Below are positions 53,054 through 61,122 of a stretch of 64,000 nucleotides of DNA, piece by piece. A program made the translations under genes and the position numbers. A model generated the notes under the pieces. It searched no databases. It was given only the letters and a program-made list of their open reading frames with translations, and had not been told where the DNA came from. Each line of letters begins with the position of its first letter. The first letter of the stretch is position 1. This DNA comes from Lachnospiraceae bacterium (lineage in GTDB: Bacteria; Bacillota; Clostridia; Lachnospirales; Lachnospiraceae). Where the stretch lies: positions 1 through 64,000 of the forward strand of contig JAGAQI010000096.1 in NCBI GenBank assembly GCA_017622795.1, given 5' to 3'.

Positions 53054-54841
53054 CTATGCCGCAAACTTCTGTTCCAGACAGGAGGATAAAATGTCAGCCC
53101 TGTTTTCCGGATCACTGGAAACAGAAGACAATACGGTATACTTCGCTGCCTCCAGGGCATTGCCACATACCATATAGGACTGTACCCAGCTGATGAGTTC
53201 TCTTACGCCGCAGCTTCCGTCGTTAATCATGGTTTCCCTGCAGCGCTCACTGATTTCCTGTACTGCAGCAGCCATATCCGTTACCATGGTTTTATCTGTA
53301 CATCCGGTAACTAACATGGTACGCTCTGCAAGGGTGCCCACATCCGGTGTCTCCACATCCAGAATCAGGTTCATTCGAGAAATCACCGACTGGTTCATGT
53401 CCCTGCATCCGGCATAACTGTTGTTGGTGGTAATCACCACAACTGTATCCGGGTGCCGGTGGATTACTTCACCGGTAGTAAGAGTAATACTGGCACAACG
53501 ATCCAACAGGGCATTTAATCCAACTAAAACACCGGGGTTAGCTATTACCGTAGGCTCCTGTATTTCTATCAGGTAACCGTTCCGTATCGCCTGAATTAAT
53601 GGTGTTTCCACGTAACGGAACTTCTGTCCGCCGGCATTATCGTTCACCAGTGTTTTTGCATCCCGTTCCATGACTTCCATAAGCTTATTAAAAACCTCCA
53701 CATCCGTCACTTCTTCATCATAGATCCCGGTCAGCTTTTTATAAGCAGACGGCGGATCCATCTGAATATCAGTAAAGGAAGGATACTCTGCCACCATTTC
53801 CTGTTTCCCGTCCGTTTCCGGAAGCATCTGTCCGAGGAAATCATAAATTTCCGTATTGGCAGAACAGGTATAATACAGGTATGGCAGACCGAGTCCTGCA
53901 GCAATTGCCTTCGCACCTTCCGTCTTTCCGGTTCCTGCAGGTCCGCGCATCATAAAGTTGCGCATCGGCTGGGAGCTGTTCGTTGTCAGGAAAGCATGCT
54001 TACATATGGTCACTACTTCCTGCGGAATCAGATACCAGTCCTCAATCTTTGGTATCATCAGCTGCTCCTGCGCTGAAAACATGCGGTTGGAAAGCGGATA
54101 ATTCCCGATGAAGTCTTTCTTATCTACAGCTGTCCCCGCAGTCAAAACAGCGGTTCCCGTGAATATTTCAAATGTTCCGTATAATACGCTGGATGGGCTG
54201 TACGCCTTTTTGTTTAGATTCAGTGTCGTAATCGGTGCAATGTTTCCGGTTGCCGGAATATCCAAGTCAATACCATTTTTCCCATGCAGGTTTGCACCTT
54301 CAATACGACGGTACAGATTGTCGCATAAGATAAAGGCTGCTTTTTCTGCCTCTTCCATATCCGAGAAGCCATCATTCTTACAGCGTCCAAGCAGTTCATA
54401 ATATTCCCTAAACTCATCCTCTGTAAGTGCCTCCGGAATCAGCGCAAAAAACAAAGCTGTACCGGTGTTTCCACCATCCTTTAAGGAATACACCTTAGGA
54501 GCCGCTGTCGGATCTTCAAAACGGCCAACATTAAACTTACCGTTCTTTTTGTTGAAAACCACTGCATGAATTTCTTTTGTCCGGCTTCTGTACTCAGCAA
54601 CAATTTTGTCTCCCTGTGTGCCAATGGCACATGCCGATGTACTGGCCGGTGTGTATGTGGTATCCATATCAAGATACGCCAAGATGGCACTTAAAGTCGG
54701 AGAATGCAGTGTTGCTTTCTTTGCCGATGCCATATTGTATCTGGAATAGTGTATGGTACTGGTTCCATTGACCGTTAAATGAAACGGCTCCGGTAATGTC
54801 ATCCTCCAGGTACGTGAATCATATAATTTGTTTTTCGCCAT
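53054..54841 (-). CDS. MoxR-like AAA+ ATPase
   Basis: The start at 54841 (ATG after AAAGAAGGGTG) gives MAKNKLYDSRTWRMTLPEPF. A 280-residue N-terminal region without recognisable domain precedes the AAA+ core. Walker A is MRGPAGTGKTEGAKAIAAGL. The Walker B position reads GYLIEIQEPTVIANPG, where Ile-Gln-Glu replaces the usual Asp-Glu pair with the Glu kept. Sensor 1 is VVVITTNNSYAGC, and an arginine-containing segment (NQSVISRMNLILDVETP) follows. It forms a MoxR-VWA pair with the gene two positions downstream. Such pairs act as chaperones or complex remodelers; no substrate is visible. Confidence 0.85.
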   Translation of the reverse strand: MAKNKLYDSRTWRMTLPEPFHLTVNGTSTIHYSRYNMASAKKATLHSPTLSAILAYLDMDTTYTPASTSACAIGTQGDKIVAEYRSRTKEIHAVVFNKKNGKFNVGRFEDPTAAPKVYSLKDGGNTGTALFFALIPEALTEDEFREYYELLGRCKNDGFSDMEEAEKAAFILCDNLYRRIEGANLHGKNGIDLDIPATGNIAPITTLNLNKKAYSPSSVLYGTFEIFTGTAVLTAGTAVDKKDFIGNYPLSNRMFSAQEQLMIPKIEDWYLIPQEVVTICKHAFLTTNSSQPMRNFMMRGPAGTGKTEGAKAIAAGLGLPYLYYTCSANTEIYDFLGQMLPETDGKQEMVAEYPSFTDIQMDPPSAYKKLTGIYDEEVTDVEVFNKLMEVMERDAKTLVNDNAGGQKFRYVETPLIQAIRNGYLIEIQEPTVIANPGVLVGLNALLDRCASITLTTGEVIHRHPDTVVVITTNNSYAGCRDMNQSVISRMNLILDVETPDVGTLAERTMLVTGCTDKTMVTDMAAAVQEISERCRETMINDGSCGVRELISWVQSYMVCGNALEAAKYTVLSSVSSDPENRADILSSCLEQKFAA

Positions 54842-54859
54842 AACAATCACCCTTCTTTC

Positions 54860-55711
54860 TTACATAATCCAGGAAACCTGTACGGTTTCTCCTGCAACTC
54901 TTGCATTCAATTCATTCTCTTCCAAAATAGCAACCAGCTCATTCCAATACTTCTTTTCCGGAAACGCTTCTAATGTAGTCACCAGTGACTCCTTTTTCTG
55001 TCTCTGAATTACAATGTCTCCGTTTTCTTTGATGGAAAGCTTGCTGTGGCCATTGGCATTCAGTTCCACAATCTGTGCCTCCAGTATTTTCTGTCCAATC
55101 AGTTCATACCAGGCACGTACATCCACCACAGATGGTTCCGACGAAACCTCCTCGGTTTCTTCTGCAGACTGGGAAGTGCCAAAACTTCCTACAGTCAAAG
55201 GTTCCACATGGATGCGACCAAACCGGTCGAAGGTGATGTCCGCATGGCTGTACTCTGCCATATTCTCTACTTTGATACGTACCGTGGTTCCAGAAAGAAG
55301 TTCCATAAGGGAAGCTTTTTTACACCACTGCCAGACAGCATCCGGATAAGCGGATTTTAGCTTTTCACTGATTCGAAGCGACACCTGCTGCATCATCAGT
55401 TCTAGCCCATCTTCTGAAACCATAGTGTTTCCAGAAATCTTAGCAATCCCGCTATCAGTTTCCGGTTCTCCCGGTACCGGTACAGGACATACCTGCCTCT
55501 TCGCATTTTTCGAGCCAAAAACCTTAGCGGGCCTCCCTTTCCTTACCTTTTTCATATACCGGTTAAGGAATGACATACCCATCACTGCCAGCCAGAGCAC
55601 CATGGTTACTGCCATCATGATTTGTGAATACTGTTTCGGAGCCAGTGCTGCTTCTGCAAGGAGCAGTACAATAAGCACACGGATACTTTTTGTAAATACC
55701 TTCTTTTTCAT
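54860..55711 (-). CDS. Membrane protein with a soluble C-terminal domain, unknown function
   Basis: The start at 55711 follows AAAGGAC and gives MKKKVFTKSIRVLIVLLLAE. Two hydrophobic helices lie at about residues 8-22 and 31-49. They are followed by a basic stretch (RYMKKVRKGRPAKVFG), which places the remaining 220 residues inside the cell. That part has a Ser/Glu-rich linker and two beta-rich segments (VRIKVENMAEYSHADITFDR; HSKLSIKENGDIVIQRQ). No motif is recognised. It is encoded between SSB and the AAA+ ATPase. Confidence 0.6.
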   Translation of the reverse strand: MKKKVFTKSIRVLIVLLLAEAALAPKQYSQIMMAVTMVLWLAVMGMSFLNRYMKKVRKGRPAKVFGSKNAKRQVCPVPVPGEPETDSGIAKISGNTMVSEDGLELMMQQVSLRISEKLKSAYPDAVWQWCKKASLMELLSGTTVRIKVENMAEYSHADITFDRFGRIHVEPLTVGSFGTSQSAEETEEVSSEPSVVDVRAWYELIGQKILEAQIVELNANGHSKLSIKENGDIVIQRQKKESLVTTLEAFPEKKYWNELVAILEENELNARVAGETVQVSWIM

Positions 55712-55804
55712 CTTCTTTTGTCCTTTCTCTTGAAATAAAAAAAGAGGAATCACACCCAAAGCATTTTCGCCATAGTTGCAATTCCTCTTGTGCCGCTTAA
55801 AACT

Positions 55805-56245
55805 TTAATTAAACGGTAATCCATTTGGTCCACAGTTCTCATAAGCAGGAAAACCACCTGTATAATCCGGAATGGATTCTTCAGCAGATTCCGCTCCAGT
55901 TTCTTCAGAACTCTTTGGACGACCTGTAAGTGCATAGCTCCAGTTCATTACCTGGATTTTTGCCATCCAGCCGGTAGAGTTGTTATTTCTCTTGTACTCC
56001 ACAAGCTCCTGGTCTCCGATAATCTGGATTGCACTTCCCTTTTTTACTTTTGCATCAATCATTCGTTGTGCGTCTTCACCATAGACAATGCAGTTGTAGA
56101 AGTTAGGATGGGTGTTCTCACCATACCCTCTGTTGACAGCAAGGCCAAATGCGACATACTTGGTGTTCTTACCGTTCTGACTCAGTTTCAGCTCAAGGTC
56201 TGCCGTTACCCGTCCTGTGGTGATGATAGTTACTGGATCATTCAT
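55805..56245 (-). CDS. ssb: Single-stranded DNA-binding protein
   Basis: The start at 56245 follows AGAAGGGAG. The OB-fold is evident: TIITTGRVTADLELKLSQNG, KYVAFGLAVNRGYGENTHPN with FYNCIVYGEDAQRM, VKKGSAIQIIGDQELVEYKR and the final strand AKIQVMNWSYALTG. The C-terminal tail is acidic and ends GPNGLPFN, similar to the SSB interaction tip. It is an element-borne SSB, expected to protect transferred single strands. The promoter at 56413-56441 probably starts its transcript, which then crosses a hairpin. Confidence 0.9.
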   Translation of the reverse strand: MNDPVTIITTGRVTADLELKLSQNGKNTKYVAFGLAVNRGYGENTHPNFYNCIVYGEDAQRMIDAKVKKGSAIQIIGDQELVEYKRNNNSTGWMAKIQVMNWSYALTGRPKSSEETGAESAEESIPDYTGGFPAYENCGPNGLPFN

Positions 56246-56282
56246 GTTTCTTTTCTCCCTTCTTGGATTAAATTTTTGTATT

Positions 56283-56335
56283 AAAAAAAGTGCCAAAAGA
56301 CTGCCATTTCATAAATGGTAATTCTTCTGACACTT
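56283..56335 (-). terminator. Hairpin with T run between the SSB promoter and gene
   Basis: On the minus strand AAGTGTCAGAAGAATTACCA and TGGCAGTCTTTTGGCACTT form a long imperfect stem around a short loop, followed by TTTTTTT. It can end toxin-antitoxin read-through, but it also sits downstream of the SSB promoter, so the SSB transcript must pass it. Confidence 0.65.
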
Positions 56336-56412
56336 ATTTCAATCATAAACAACGTGTGTATGATACCAAACGGTACTTCCCTACGGAAAACACAAAAATC
56401 AACTACAGTTCT

Positions 56413-56441
56413 ATAGTAGCATAAGTTTATTCACCTGTCAA
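56413..56441 (-). promoter_or_regulatory. Promoter upstream of the SSB gene
   Basis: On the minus strand TTGACA (56441-56436, perfect) and TACTAT (56418-56413) are 17 bases apart. It lies just after the toxin stop and points into a roughly 165-base leader before the SSB start codon. Confidence 0.65.
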
Positions 56442-56469
56442 ACGCAAATACTGCACCGGTTCTAATACC

Positions 56470-56727
56470 TTACTTGTCATCATAATGTCCTTTACACTGC
56501 ATTACTATAATAGTTTCATCCGTAACATCATACACCAGTCGGTCTTTATCATTGATACGGCGGCTCCATAGTCCTCCTTTTAATGGCTCAGGTTTTCCTT
56601 CACCTGTAAAAGGTTGTCTCTGCACATCTTTTAACAAGGAATTAATTTTCTTTAAGGTTTTCTTATCCTGCATCTGCCAATACAGATATTCTTCCCAGGC
56701 ATCTTCCGCAAATGTAATTTTACTCAA
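56470..56727 (-). CDS. YoeB/Txe-family mRNA-cleaving toxin
   Basis: An 85-residue basic protein with family marks: EDAWEEYLYWQMQDKKTLKK at the start, INSLLKDVQRQPFTGEGKPE in the middle, and the C-terminal LVYDVTDETIIVMQCKGHYD. WSRRINDKDRLVY supplies the catalytic Arg/Glu region, and the final His-Tyr pair is typical of YoeB. Such toxins cut mRNA at the ribosome. Its start overlaps the antitoxin's 3' end by 8 bases, so the pair is translationally coupled. Unusually, the partner is RelB/DinJ-like rather than YefM-like. Confidence 0.9.
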   Translation of the reverse strand: MSKITFAEDAWEEYLYWQMQDKKTLKKINSLLKDVQRQPFTGEGKPEPLKGGLWSRRINDKDRLVYDVTDETIIVMQCKGHYDDK

Positions 56728-56992
56728 CTTCCATTGCCTCCAGTTCCTCCATGGTCTTTACAACCACGTTTCCAGCCTTTACCTGCTGTTCCGCCCTTGC
56801 AAGTTGCGCCATATTGGACTCCGAATAAAATGGTTCCACTGGAGCCGTAATATCAAACGGAATACGGCGGTCACGTAATGCCTTCTTTGCATAAATCGTA
56901 AAGAACGTGGTAAGATTCATACCCATCTCATCACACATACTATCTAACTGCTGCTTCATATCATCATCAAGACGTATACTTACTGTTGTCAT
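56720..56992 (-). CDS. RelB/DinJ-type antitoxin
   Basis: The start at 56992 gives MTTVSIRLDDDMKQQLDSMC, a ribbon-helix-helix DNA-binding N-terminus; the frame extends further but lacks need. Then come MGMNLTTFFTIYAKKALRDR and the DinJ-like IPFDITAPVEPFYSE. The acidic C-terminal helix (MEELEAMEVE) would wrap the toxin. It is co-encoded with the YoeB-type toxin and preceded by a promoter with a palindromic operator, so it should repress its own transcription. Confidence 0.88.
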   Translation of the reverse strand: MTTVSIRLDDDMKQQLDSMCDEMGMNLTTFFTIYAKKALRDRRIPFDITAPVEPFYSESNMAQLARAEQQVKAGNVVVKTMEELEAMEVE

Positions 56993-57017
56993 ATTCACTA
57001 CCTCACTTTCCAATAAT

Positions 57018-57060
57018 AGTATACTTCATTTTGAAGCAAATTGCAATATATTTGCTTCAA
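57018..57060 (-). promoter_or_regulatory. Toxin-antitoxin promoter and palindromic operator
   Basis: On the minus strand TTGCAA (57046-57041) and TATACT (57023-57018) are 17 bases apart. The inverted repeat TTGAAGCAAAT (57031-57041) / ATTTGCTTCAA (57050-57060) covers the -35. A ribbon-helix-helix antitoxin bound there would block polymerase, the usual conditional autoregulation. Confidence 0.7.
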
Positions 57061-57120
57061 TTTCTTTCATTTGTATTATAATAGTATATGATATAAAGAA
57101 ACAATTTATACGTAAGTTAG

Positions 57121-57804
57121 TTACACCAGTTGAAATACAATCCGCTGTTTCATGTAAAGGTTAGCCACTGCAGATAGTATAGTATATCTGATTTCAGAGA
57201 ATCTTCCTTCTGTAACAAGTTTTTCACAATCATCATCTTCCTCCGGATACAGGCATTCCATCAGTTCCTCGTTATCCTTCAGACTTATTTTACCCTTTTC
57301 TGTACACCGGATCAGTTCTGCGATGGAAAGCGTCTGGTTCTTCACAAGGGCGAGAATCTGTTTTTCTTCCGTTTCCAGCTTTTCCTTATGAAATACTCCT
57401 ATCGCTTTTTTCCAAGGCATCTTCTTACATAGTGTTAGTTTCATAAAAGATAACACCTTTTCCGGCCATCCGTCCGGCACCGGCTGTACATGCAGATGTC
57501 CTAACAGATTATAAAGTGCATCTGCACCGGTACAATCTTTACCGGATACTACCAGTCCACGCATCATCAGTCTGTGCAGGCAATGGTCAAACTCCATCTC
57601 ATCCGGAATATCAAGCTCCATCATATGCATATAAAACTTTTCTTTCAGTTCCTTGTATGTTAAAATCCGGAACGCAAGATCGCTCCATAGCAATAATTCA
57701 CATGGAACCAAACCATATTCCTTATTTCCGGACACAATCGTTGGTAACCCTCTGTTTCCCAACTTATATGTTCCAATTGCTGTATATAATGTCATCACAC
57801 TCAT
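57121..57804 (-). CDS. Uncharacterised protein, possibly winged-helix (227 aa)
   Basis: A soluble protein with no recognised domain. EMEFDHCLHRLMMRGLVVSG looks like the recognition helix and wing of a winged-helix fold, and a second helical half (LSIAELIRCTEKGKISLKDN) could be another. The middle is Trp/Lys-rich (CKKMPWKKAIGVFHKE). It follows the sigma factor gene by 13 bases and is probably co-transcribed with it, suggesting a regulatory function. Ribosome site AAGGGAGAGG. Confidence 0.55.
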   Translation of the reverse strand: MSVMTLYTAIGTYKLGNRGLPTIVSGNKEYGLVPCELLLWSDLAFRILTYKELKEKFYMHMMELDIPDEMEFDHCLHRLMMRGLVVSGKDCTGADALYNLLGHLHVQPVPDGWPEKVLSFMKLTLCKKMPWKKAIGVFHKEKLETEEKQILALVKNQTLSIAELIRCTEKGKISLKDNEELMECLYPEEDDDCEKLVTEGRFSEIRYTILSAVANLYMKQRIVFQLV

Positions 57805-57817
57805 CCTCTCCCTTTAC

Positions 57818-58372
57818 TTATGCTGCGTATTCTGTTCTCATCTTCTGAAGTGCTCTGGATACCCAGGCAGATACATGATTTGGTTTTACGCCGAAATGTC
57901 TGGCGATTTCATCCCCGTCATGTCCCTGGTATCTTAACCGCAATGCTGCTATTCCCTTTTTAGCTATACCGGTGAACTGCTGCTCCATCTGGTCAAGCAT
58001 GAAGTCTGTCTCACGGTCAGATATTCCATGCTCTTCTTTGGCGCATAAAACATCACCATATGTAATATTTTCGTTATCTGCTACAGGAGCATCTAAATAA
58101 CTGAGAGGAGCCTGAATCCTGCTGATTTTCCTGCAGTGGGATAACAAACTGTTTTTGATTACCACATCTGCAAAGGTTACAAAAGATGCTCCCCTGTCTT
58201 CCCTGTAAGTGACAGCTGCTTTACACAGTGCTTCACATCCTGTCTGATATAAATCCTCATATCCTAATCCCTGTATATTTTCATTGATGGACATGGTGCC
58301 CCTTACAATCCTGTTTACCAGCTCCAAATGCTCTTCCACTAATCGTTGTTCCTTCTTGGTCATAATCCCCAT
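57818..58372 (-). CDS. Sigma-70 family RNA polymerase sigma factor
   Basis: Region 2 runs from about residue 12 to 85 (EEHLELVNRIVRGTMSINEN, GLGYEDLYQTGCEALCKAAV with FVTFADVVIKNSLL). Region 4 is at about 135-180 with a helix-turn-helix GHDGDEIARHFGVKPNHVSA. Region 3 is short. At 184 aa it resembles the small sigma factors of Clostridia elements more than FliA or SigF. It may direct transcription of the conjugation or pilus genes encoded around it. Ribosome site GTGAGGTGG. Confidence 0.88.
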   Translation of the reverse strand: MGIMTKKEQRLVEEHLELVNRIVRGTMSINENIQGLGYEDLYQTGCEALCKAAVTYREDRGASFVTFADVVIKNSLLSHCRKISRIQAPLSYLDAPVADNENITYGDVLCAKEEHGISDRETDFMLDQMEQQFTGIAKKGIAALRLRYQGHDGDEIARHFGVKPNHVSAWVSRALQKMRTEYAA

Positions 58373-58403
58373 ACTTCCACCTCACTTTCCTCCTGCAACG
58401 TTA

Positions 58404-58820
58404 TTAAACCGCAACCGTGATATGATTGTTTCTCAGTACTTTTCTGCATTCTTCTATCAAACAATCACAACGGTACTCCGAAAATTCACCGATATGGGCC
58501 TGTGTATCCGTCAGGCAGAAAACATCCTGCATCCACCGGTAAGCATCCTTCCGGGAGAAAACGCCATTCTTCCAGATTGCATCAAATAAACGATGGGCTT
58601 CAATTCTCTTATGCCGCAGGTCACCATTTGCCAGTGTTCCTTTGGGAACCAGGGTTCCTTCATGGACTCCAACATAAGCATCACATTCAGGATACCCACT
58701 GCATACATAGAGATTCTTTTCGGATGTAGCATCTTTATATACATACCGGGCACTTCTCAATACCGCATTACGTCCACAATACGGACACTTTACGGAATAT
58801 TTTCTTGCTTTCTTTCCCAT
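58404..58820 (-). CDS. DUF3268-type zinc-finger protein
   Basis: The N-terminus has a zinc ribbon: KCPYCGRNAVLRSARYVY and then YVCSGYPECDAYVGVH, a C-x2-C...C-x4-C arrangement with phrases typical of DUF3268. The C-terminal half is helical (HRLFDAIWKNGVFSRKDAYR) and ends SEYRCDCLIEECRKVL. The function is unknown, and such proteins are common on Clostridia conjugative elements. Strong ribosome site AAAGGAGGAAA. Confidence 0.8.
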   Translation of the reverse strand: MGKKARKYSVKCPYCGRNAVLRSARYVYKDATSEKNLYVCSGYPECDAYVGVHEGTLVPKGTLANGDLRHKRIEAHRLFDAIWKNGVFSRKDAYRWMQDVFCLTDTQAHIGEFSEYRCDCLIEECRKVLRNNHITVAV

Positions 58821-58958
58821 GACGATTTCCTCCTTTCAGTCGCTTTTTTGAATACGTATTCTGTAAGTATATTTTAAAATAAATTAAGGATGAATCCTAT
58901 GGCACTGCCGCAGATTCTTAAGTCATTTGCGTCTATTCTGCCAGTTTCTGGCAATTTT

Positions 58959-59183
58959 TTAGTTACCAAACAGTTCCGTAATCTCCTGGGTGATACGTGG
59001 AATAACCGTTGTATTAAAAATAGTGGTCAGGGCACCTAATAACAGTGCACCCAGCACTACGGCGATGATAATCTTAACACCATCAGAGATGTAGAAATCA
59101 CCTCTCTCGTTCTTTAATACCGCCTTTACACGGCTGATTACATTCCCAGTTTTTAAAGCTACCTTATTCATCATTTTTCTCAT
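58959..59183 (-). CDS. DUF6133-type small membrane protein, pilin-like
   Basis: The start at 59183 behind AAAAGGAGA gives MRKMMNKVALKTGNVISRVK. A short basic leader is followed by ERGDFYISDGVKIIIAVVLG, with a hydrophobic helix to about residue 58 (ALLLGALTTIFNTTVI) and a polar end. A basic leader, a Gly-Asp-containing junction and a single N-proximal helix are the layout of Flp/class III pilins. It directly follows the TadC/TadB/TadA genes, so a pilus subunit is likely, though the cleavage site is not certain. Confidence 0.7.
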   Translation of the reverse strand: MRKMMNKVALKTGNVISRVKAVLKNERGDFYISDGVKIIIAVVLGALLLGALTTIFNTTVIPRITQEITELFGN

Positions 59184-59308
59184 TTTTGTTTTCTCCTTTT
59201 TCTCAATCATTGTTTTGTTCTCTATGTCCGGCTGTATACCGGCTTTTATAAGTTACCTTTCCTTCTTTCCCTGCATCACATAAGCCCCGCCTCCTTTCTC
59301 TGCAGATA

Positions 59309-60184
59309 CTAAAAGAAGCCTCCTAAAGAACTGACAACTTCTACAGACAGTACTACGACATAAATAAGCAGAATGCAGAACAGCATCATCATGGAATACT
59401 TCTGCATCTGTTTTGGCCGTTTGGCTGCCTCCTTCTTTAAGTTGTTCTGTTCAATCTGGCGCATATCAAATACCAGCATCTTAAAATACATCTGCTGGTC
59501 GTCACCGCGAAGAGTGCCAATCAGTCCGCGGACAATATCCGACAGCATGGTGCTGCCAACCCTGTTCTGTAACCGGAGCAATGCATTTTCATAGTTTCCG
59601 GTCTTCATATCCGCAATCGTAGTGTCCAGTTCCTGTCCAAGATGCGGTCCGGCAATACGCCGGTAGGAAATCAGAAGTTTCAGCACATCCCTGTCAGTAC
59701 TAAGGGACTGCTGAATACTGACTGCAAACCTTGGGAGCTCTGCTTCAATCAGCTTCTTTCTCTTTTTTACAATGTCAAATACCTGATGATAGGAAGAAAA
59801 CCACATCAGAACAGAGAGCCCCATGACTGCAAATCCCGCCATCGGAATAAGCAGCAATAAAAAAAGCCCTGCAAACAGGGTCAGTAAAGCCATGAGTATT
59901 GCCTTCATGGTGTAGCTCTCCGGTGTCAGGTTCATCCCCGCAATGTGCAGAGCCGCTTCCAGCTTACTCCGTTTAATAGGATCCATTTTTAAGATTGGGC
60001 TTAATTTTTCCGCAATCTTGGTGATGTATACTTCCATCAGTTTTTCATCACCGGTACCGGTCTGCTTTTTTGCAAGCATCATTGCCCGGGAGGTTTTTGC
60101 CGTCGGTACATCCACAAACGCACACGAGAGATTGTAAATACCAAATCCCACAAATATGGAAGCCAGTATTACTAAAACTGCCAT
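59309..60184 (-). CDS. TadC-like inner-membrane platform protein
   Basis: A 291-residue membrane protein with an N-terminal helix (VLILASIFVGFGIYNLSCAF), a central double helix (ILMALLTLFAGLFLLLLIPM and a following one) and a C-terminal helix (MMMLFCILLIYVVVLSVEVV). A T2SS-F-type cytoplasmic domain with PRFAVSIQQSLSTDRDVLKL lies between. It follows TadB- and TadA-like genes, so it would be part of the assembly platform of a Tad-like pilus. Ribosome site GAAAGGAAG. Confidence 0.82.
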   Translation of the reverse strand: MAVLVILASIFVGFGIYNLSCAFVDVPTAKTSRAMMLAKKQTGTGDEKLMEVYITKIAEKLSPILKMDPIKRSKLEAALHIAGMNLTPESYTMKAILMALLTLFAGLFLLLLIPMAGFAVMGLSVLMWFSSYHQVFDIVKKRKKLIEAELPRFAVSIQQSLSTDRDVLKLLISYRRIAGPHLGQELDTTIADMKTGNYENALLRLQNRVGSTMLSDIVRGLIGTLRGDDQQMYFKMLVFDMRQIEQNNLKKEAAKRPKQMQKYSMMMLFCILLIYVVVLSVEVVSSLGGFF

Positions 60185-60201
60185 ATGTTTTTTCTTCCTT
60201 T

Positions 60202-61122
60202 CTATGTGTTATATTCCACTGGGCGGCTGAGTTTTAGAATCTTGGTAAACGAGAAAAGAATAATAGCCGCACAGATGGCCAGCGTAATCTTTCCCGGTGT
60301 GGAAAACATCAAAGTTTCAAACCAGGCTTTATTCAAAACATATAAAAGAGGAATGTTGCCTATCACAAGAAACATCATAGTAATTGCTTCCTTCTTTGGC
60401 TCATTTATCATCGCCTCCAGCTCTGACTGCATAATTCTCATGTCAGAAAACTTCTGCACCGTAAAAGTCAGCGTATTCTTCATGCTTCTGTCACTCTGGC
60501 ACTGGATTAGCGTATTGCACCACTCATGGAAAATACGATTTGGTACTCTCATCTTCAGAGTGTTAATAGTTGAGATCATATTGGCATTTAACATCTCCGA
60601 CTCCAGCACAAATGCCTCGAAATGATTTTTTACCGGAGGATTTAAATAAGGGATATTTTCCTTTACGGACTTTAATATGTCCCCGGTGCGAAGATATGAA
60701 GTGGTAATCACTGAAATTGCTGTTTCCAGTTCCTCATTCAGGTGCTTTTTATAGGACGCCGCTGTGGATCTTAAATACCATACCGGTGCAAATGCAAAGC
60801 CGGCACCCATAATCGGTATCATGAACGGATTATCAATCAGAATAGCTGCAATGGCGCCAACGGAGAACAAAATAATGGAAATTCTCTTTACCATATTAAA
60901 TCTGCCTTCCCTTCCGGTGGCAATCAACAGCTGCTCAATCTCTAATGTCTCCCTGTTAAAAAATCCTTTCGCCGGTTTTCCAAGCAGCACATCCACATCA
61001 TCCTGCAGTGTACTTTTGGCCTGTGGAGATAAAAGGTTTAGGAAATCAATAAAGCGTACATGAAAGAGTGAAAACAGCCCGCTAACTATCAGCAGGAATA
61101 CAATAATCTGAACCCATTGCAT
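60202..61122 (-). CDS. TadB-like inner-membrane platform protein
   Basis: A 306-residue protein with helices at the N-terminus (VQIIVFLLIVSGLFSLFHVR), about residues 82-120 and near the C-terminus (LAICAAIILFSFTKI). The cytoplasmic domain contains LNEELETAISVITTSYLRTG and SDRSMKNTLTFTVQKFSDMR, the T2SS-F pattern. The gene starts inside the last 41 bases of the TadA-like gene, indicating translational coupling. Together with the TadC-like protein it forms the expected platform pair. Confidence 0.82.
   Translation of the reverse strand: MQWVQIIVFLLIVSGLFSLFHVRFIDFLNLLSPQAKSTLQDDVDVLLGKPAKGFFNRETLEIEQLLIATGREGRFNMVKRISIILFSVGAIAAILIDNPFMIPIMGAGFAFAPVWYLRSTAASYKKHLNEELETAISVITTSYLRTGDILKSVKENIPYLNPPVKNHFEAFVLESEMLNANMISTINTLKMRVPNRIFHEWCNTLIQCQSDRSMKNTLTFTVQKFSDMRIMQSELEAMINEPKKEAITMMFLVIGNIPLLYVLNKAWFETLMFSTPGKITLAICAAIILFSFTKILKLSRPVEYNT

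Noticed and set aside
57052-57082. Second, plus-strand promoter-like pair near the toxin-antitoxin operator
   Set aside because: The -10 TATAAT is good, but no acceptable -35 lies at the right distance and no plus-strand gene follows.
58940-58958. Hairpin TGCCAG-TTTC-TGGCA followed by TTTTTT on the plus strand
   Set aside because: No plus-strand gene ends here, and on the minus strand the T run is on the wrong side, so terminator use is doubtful.
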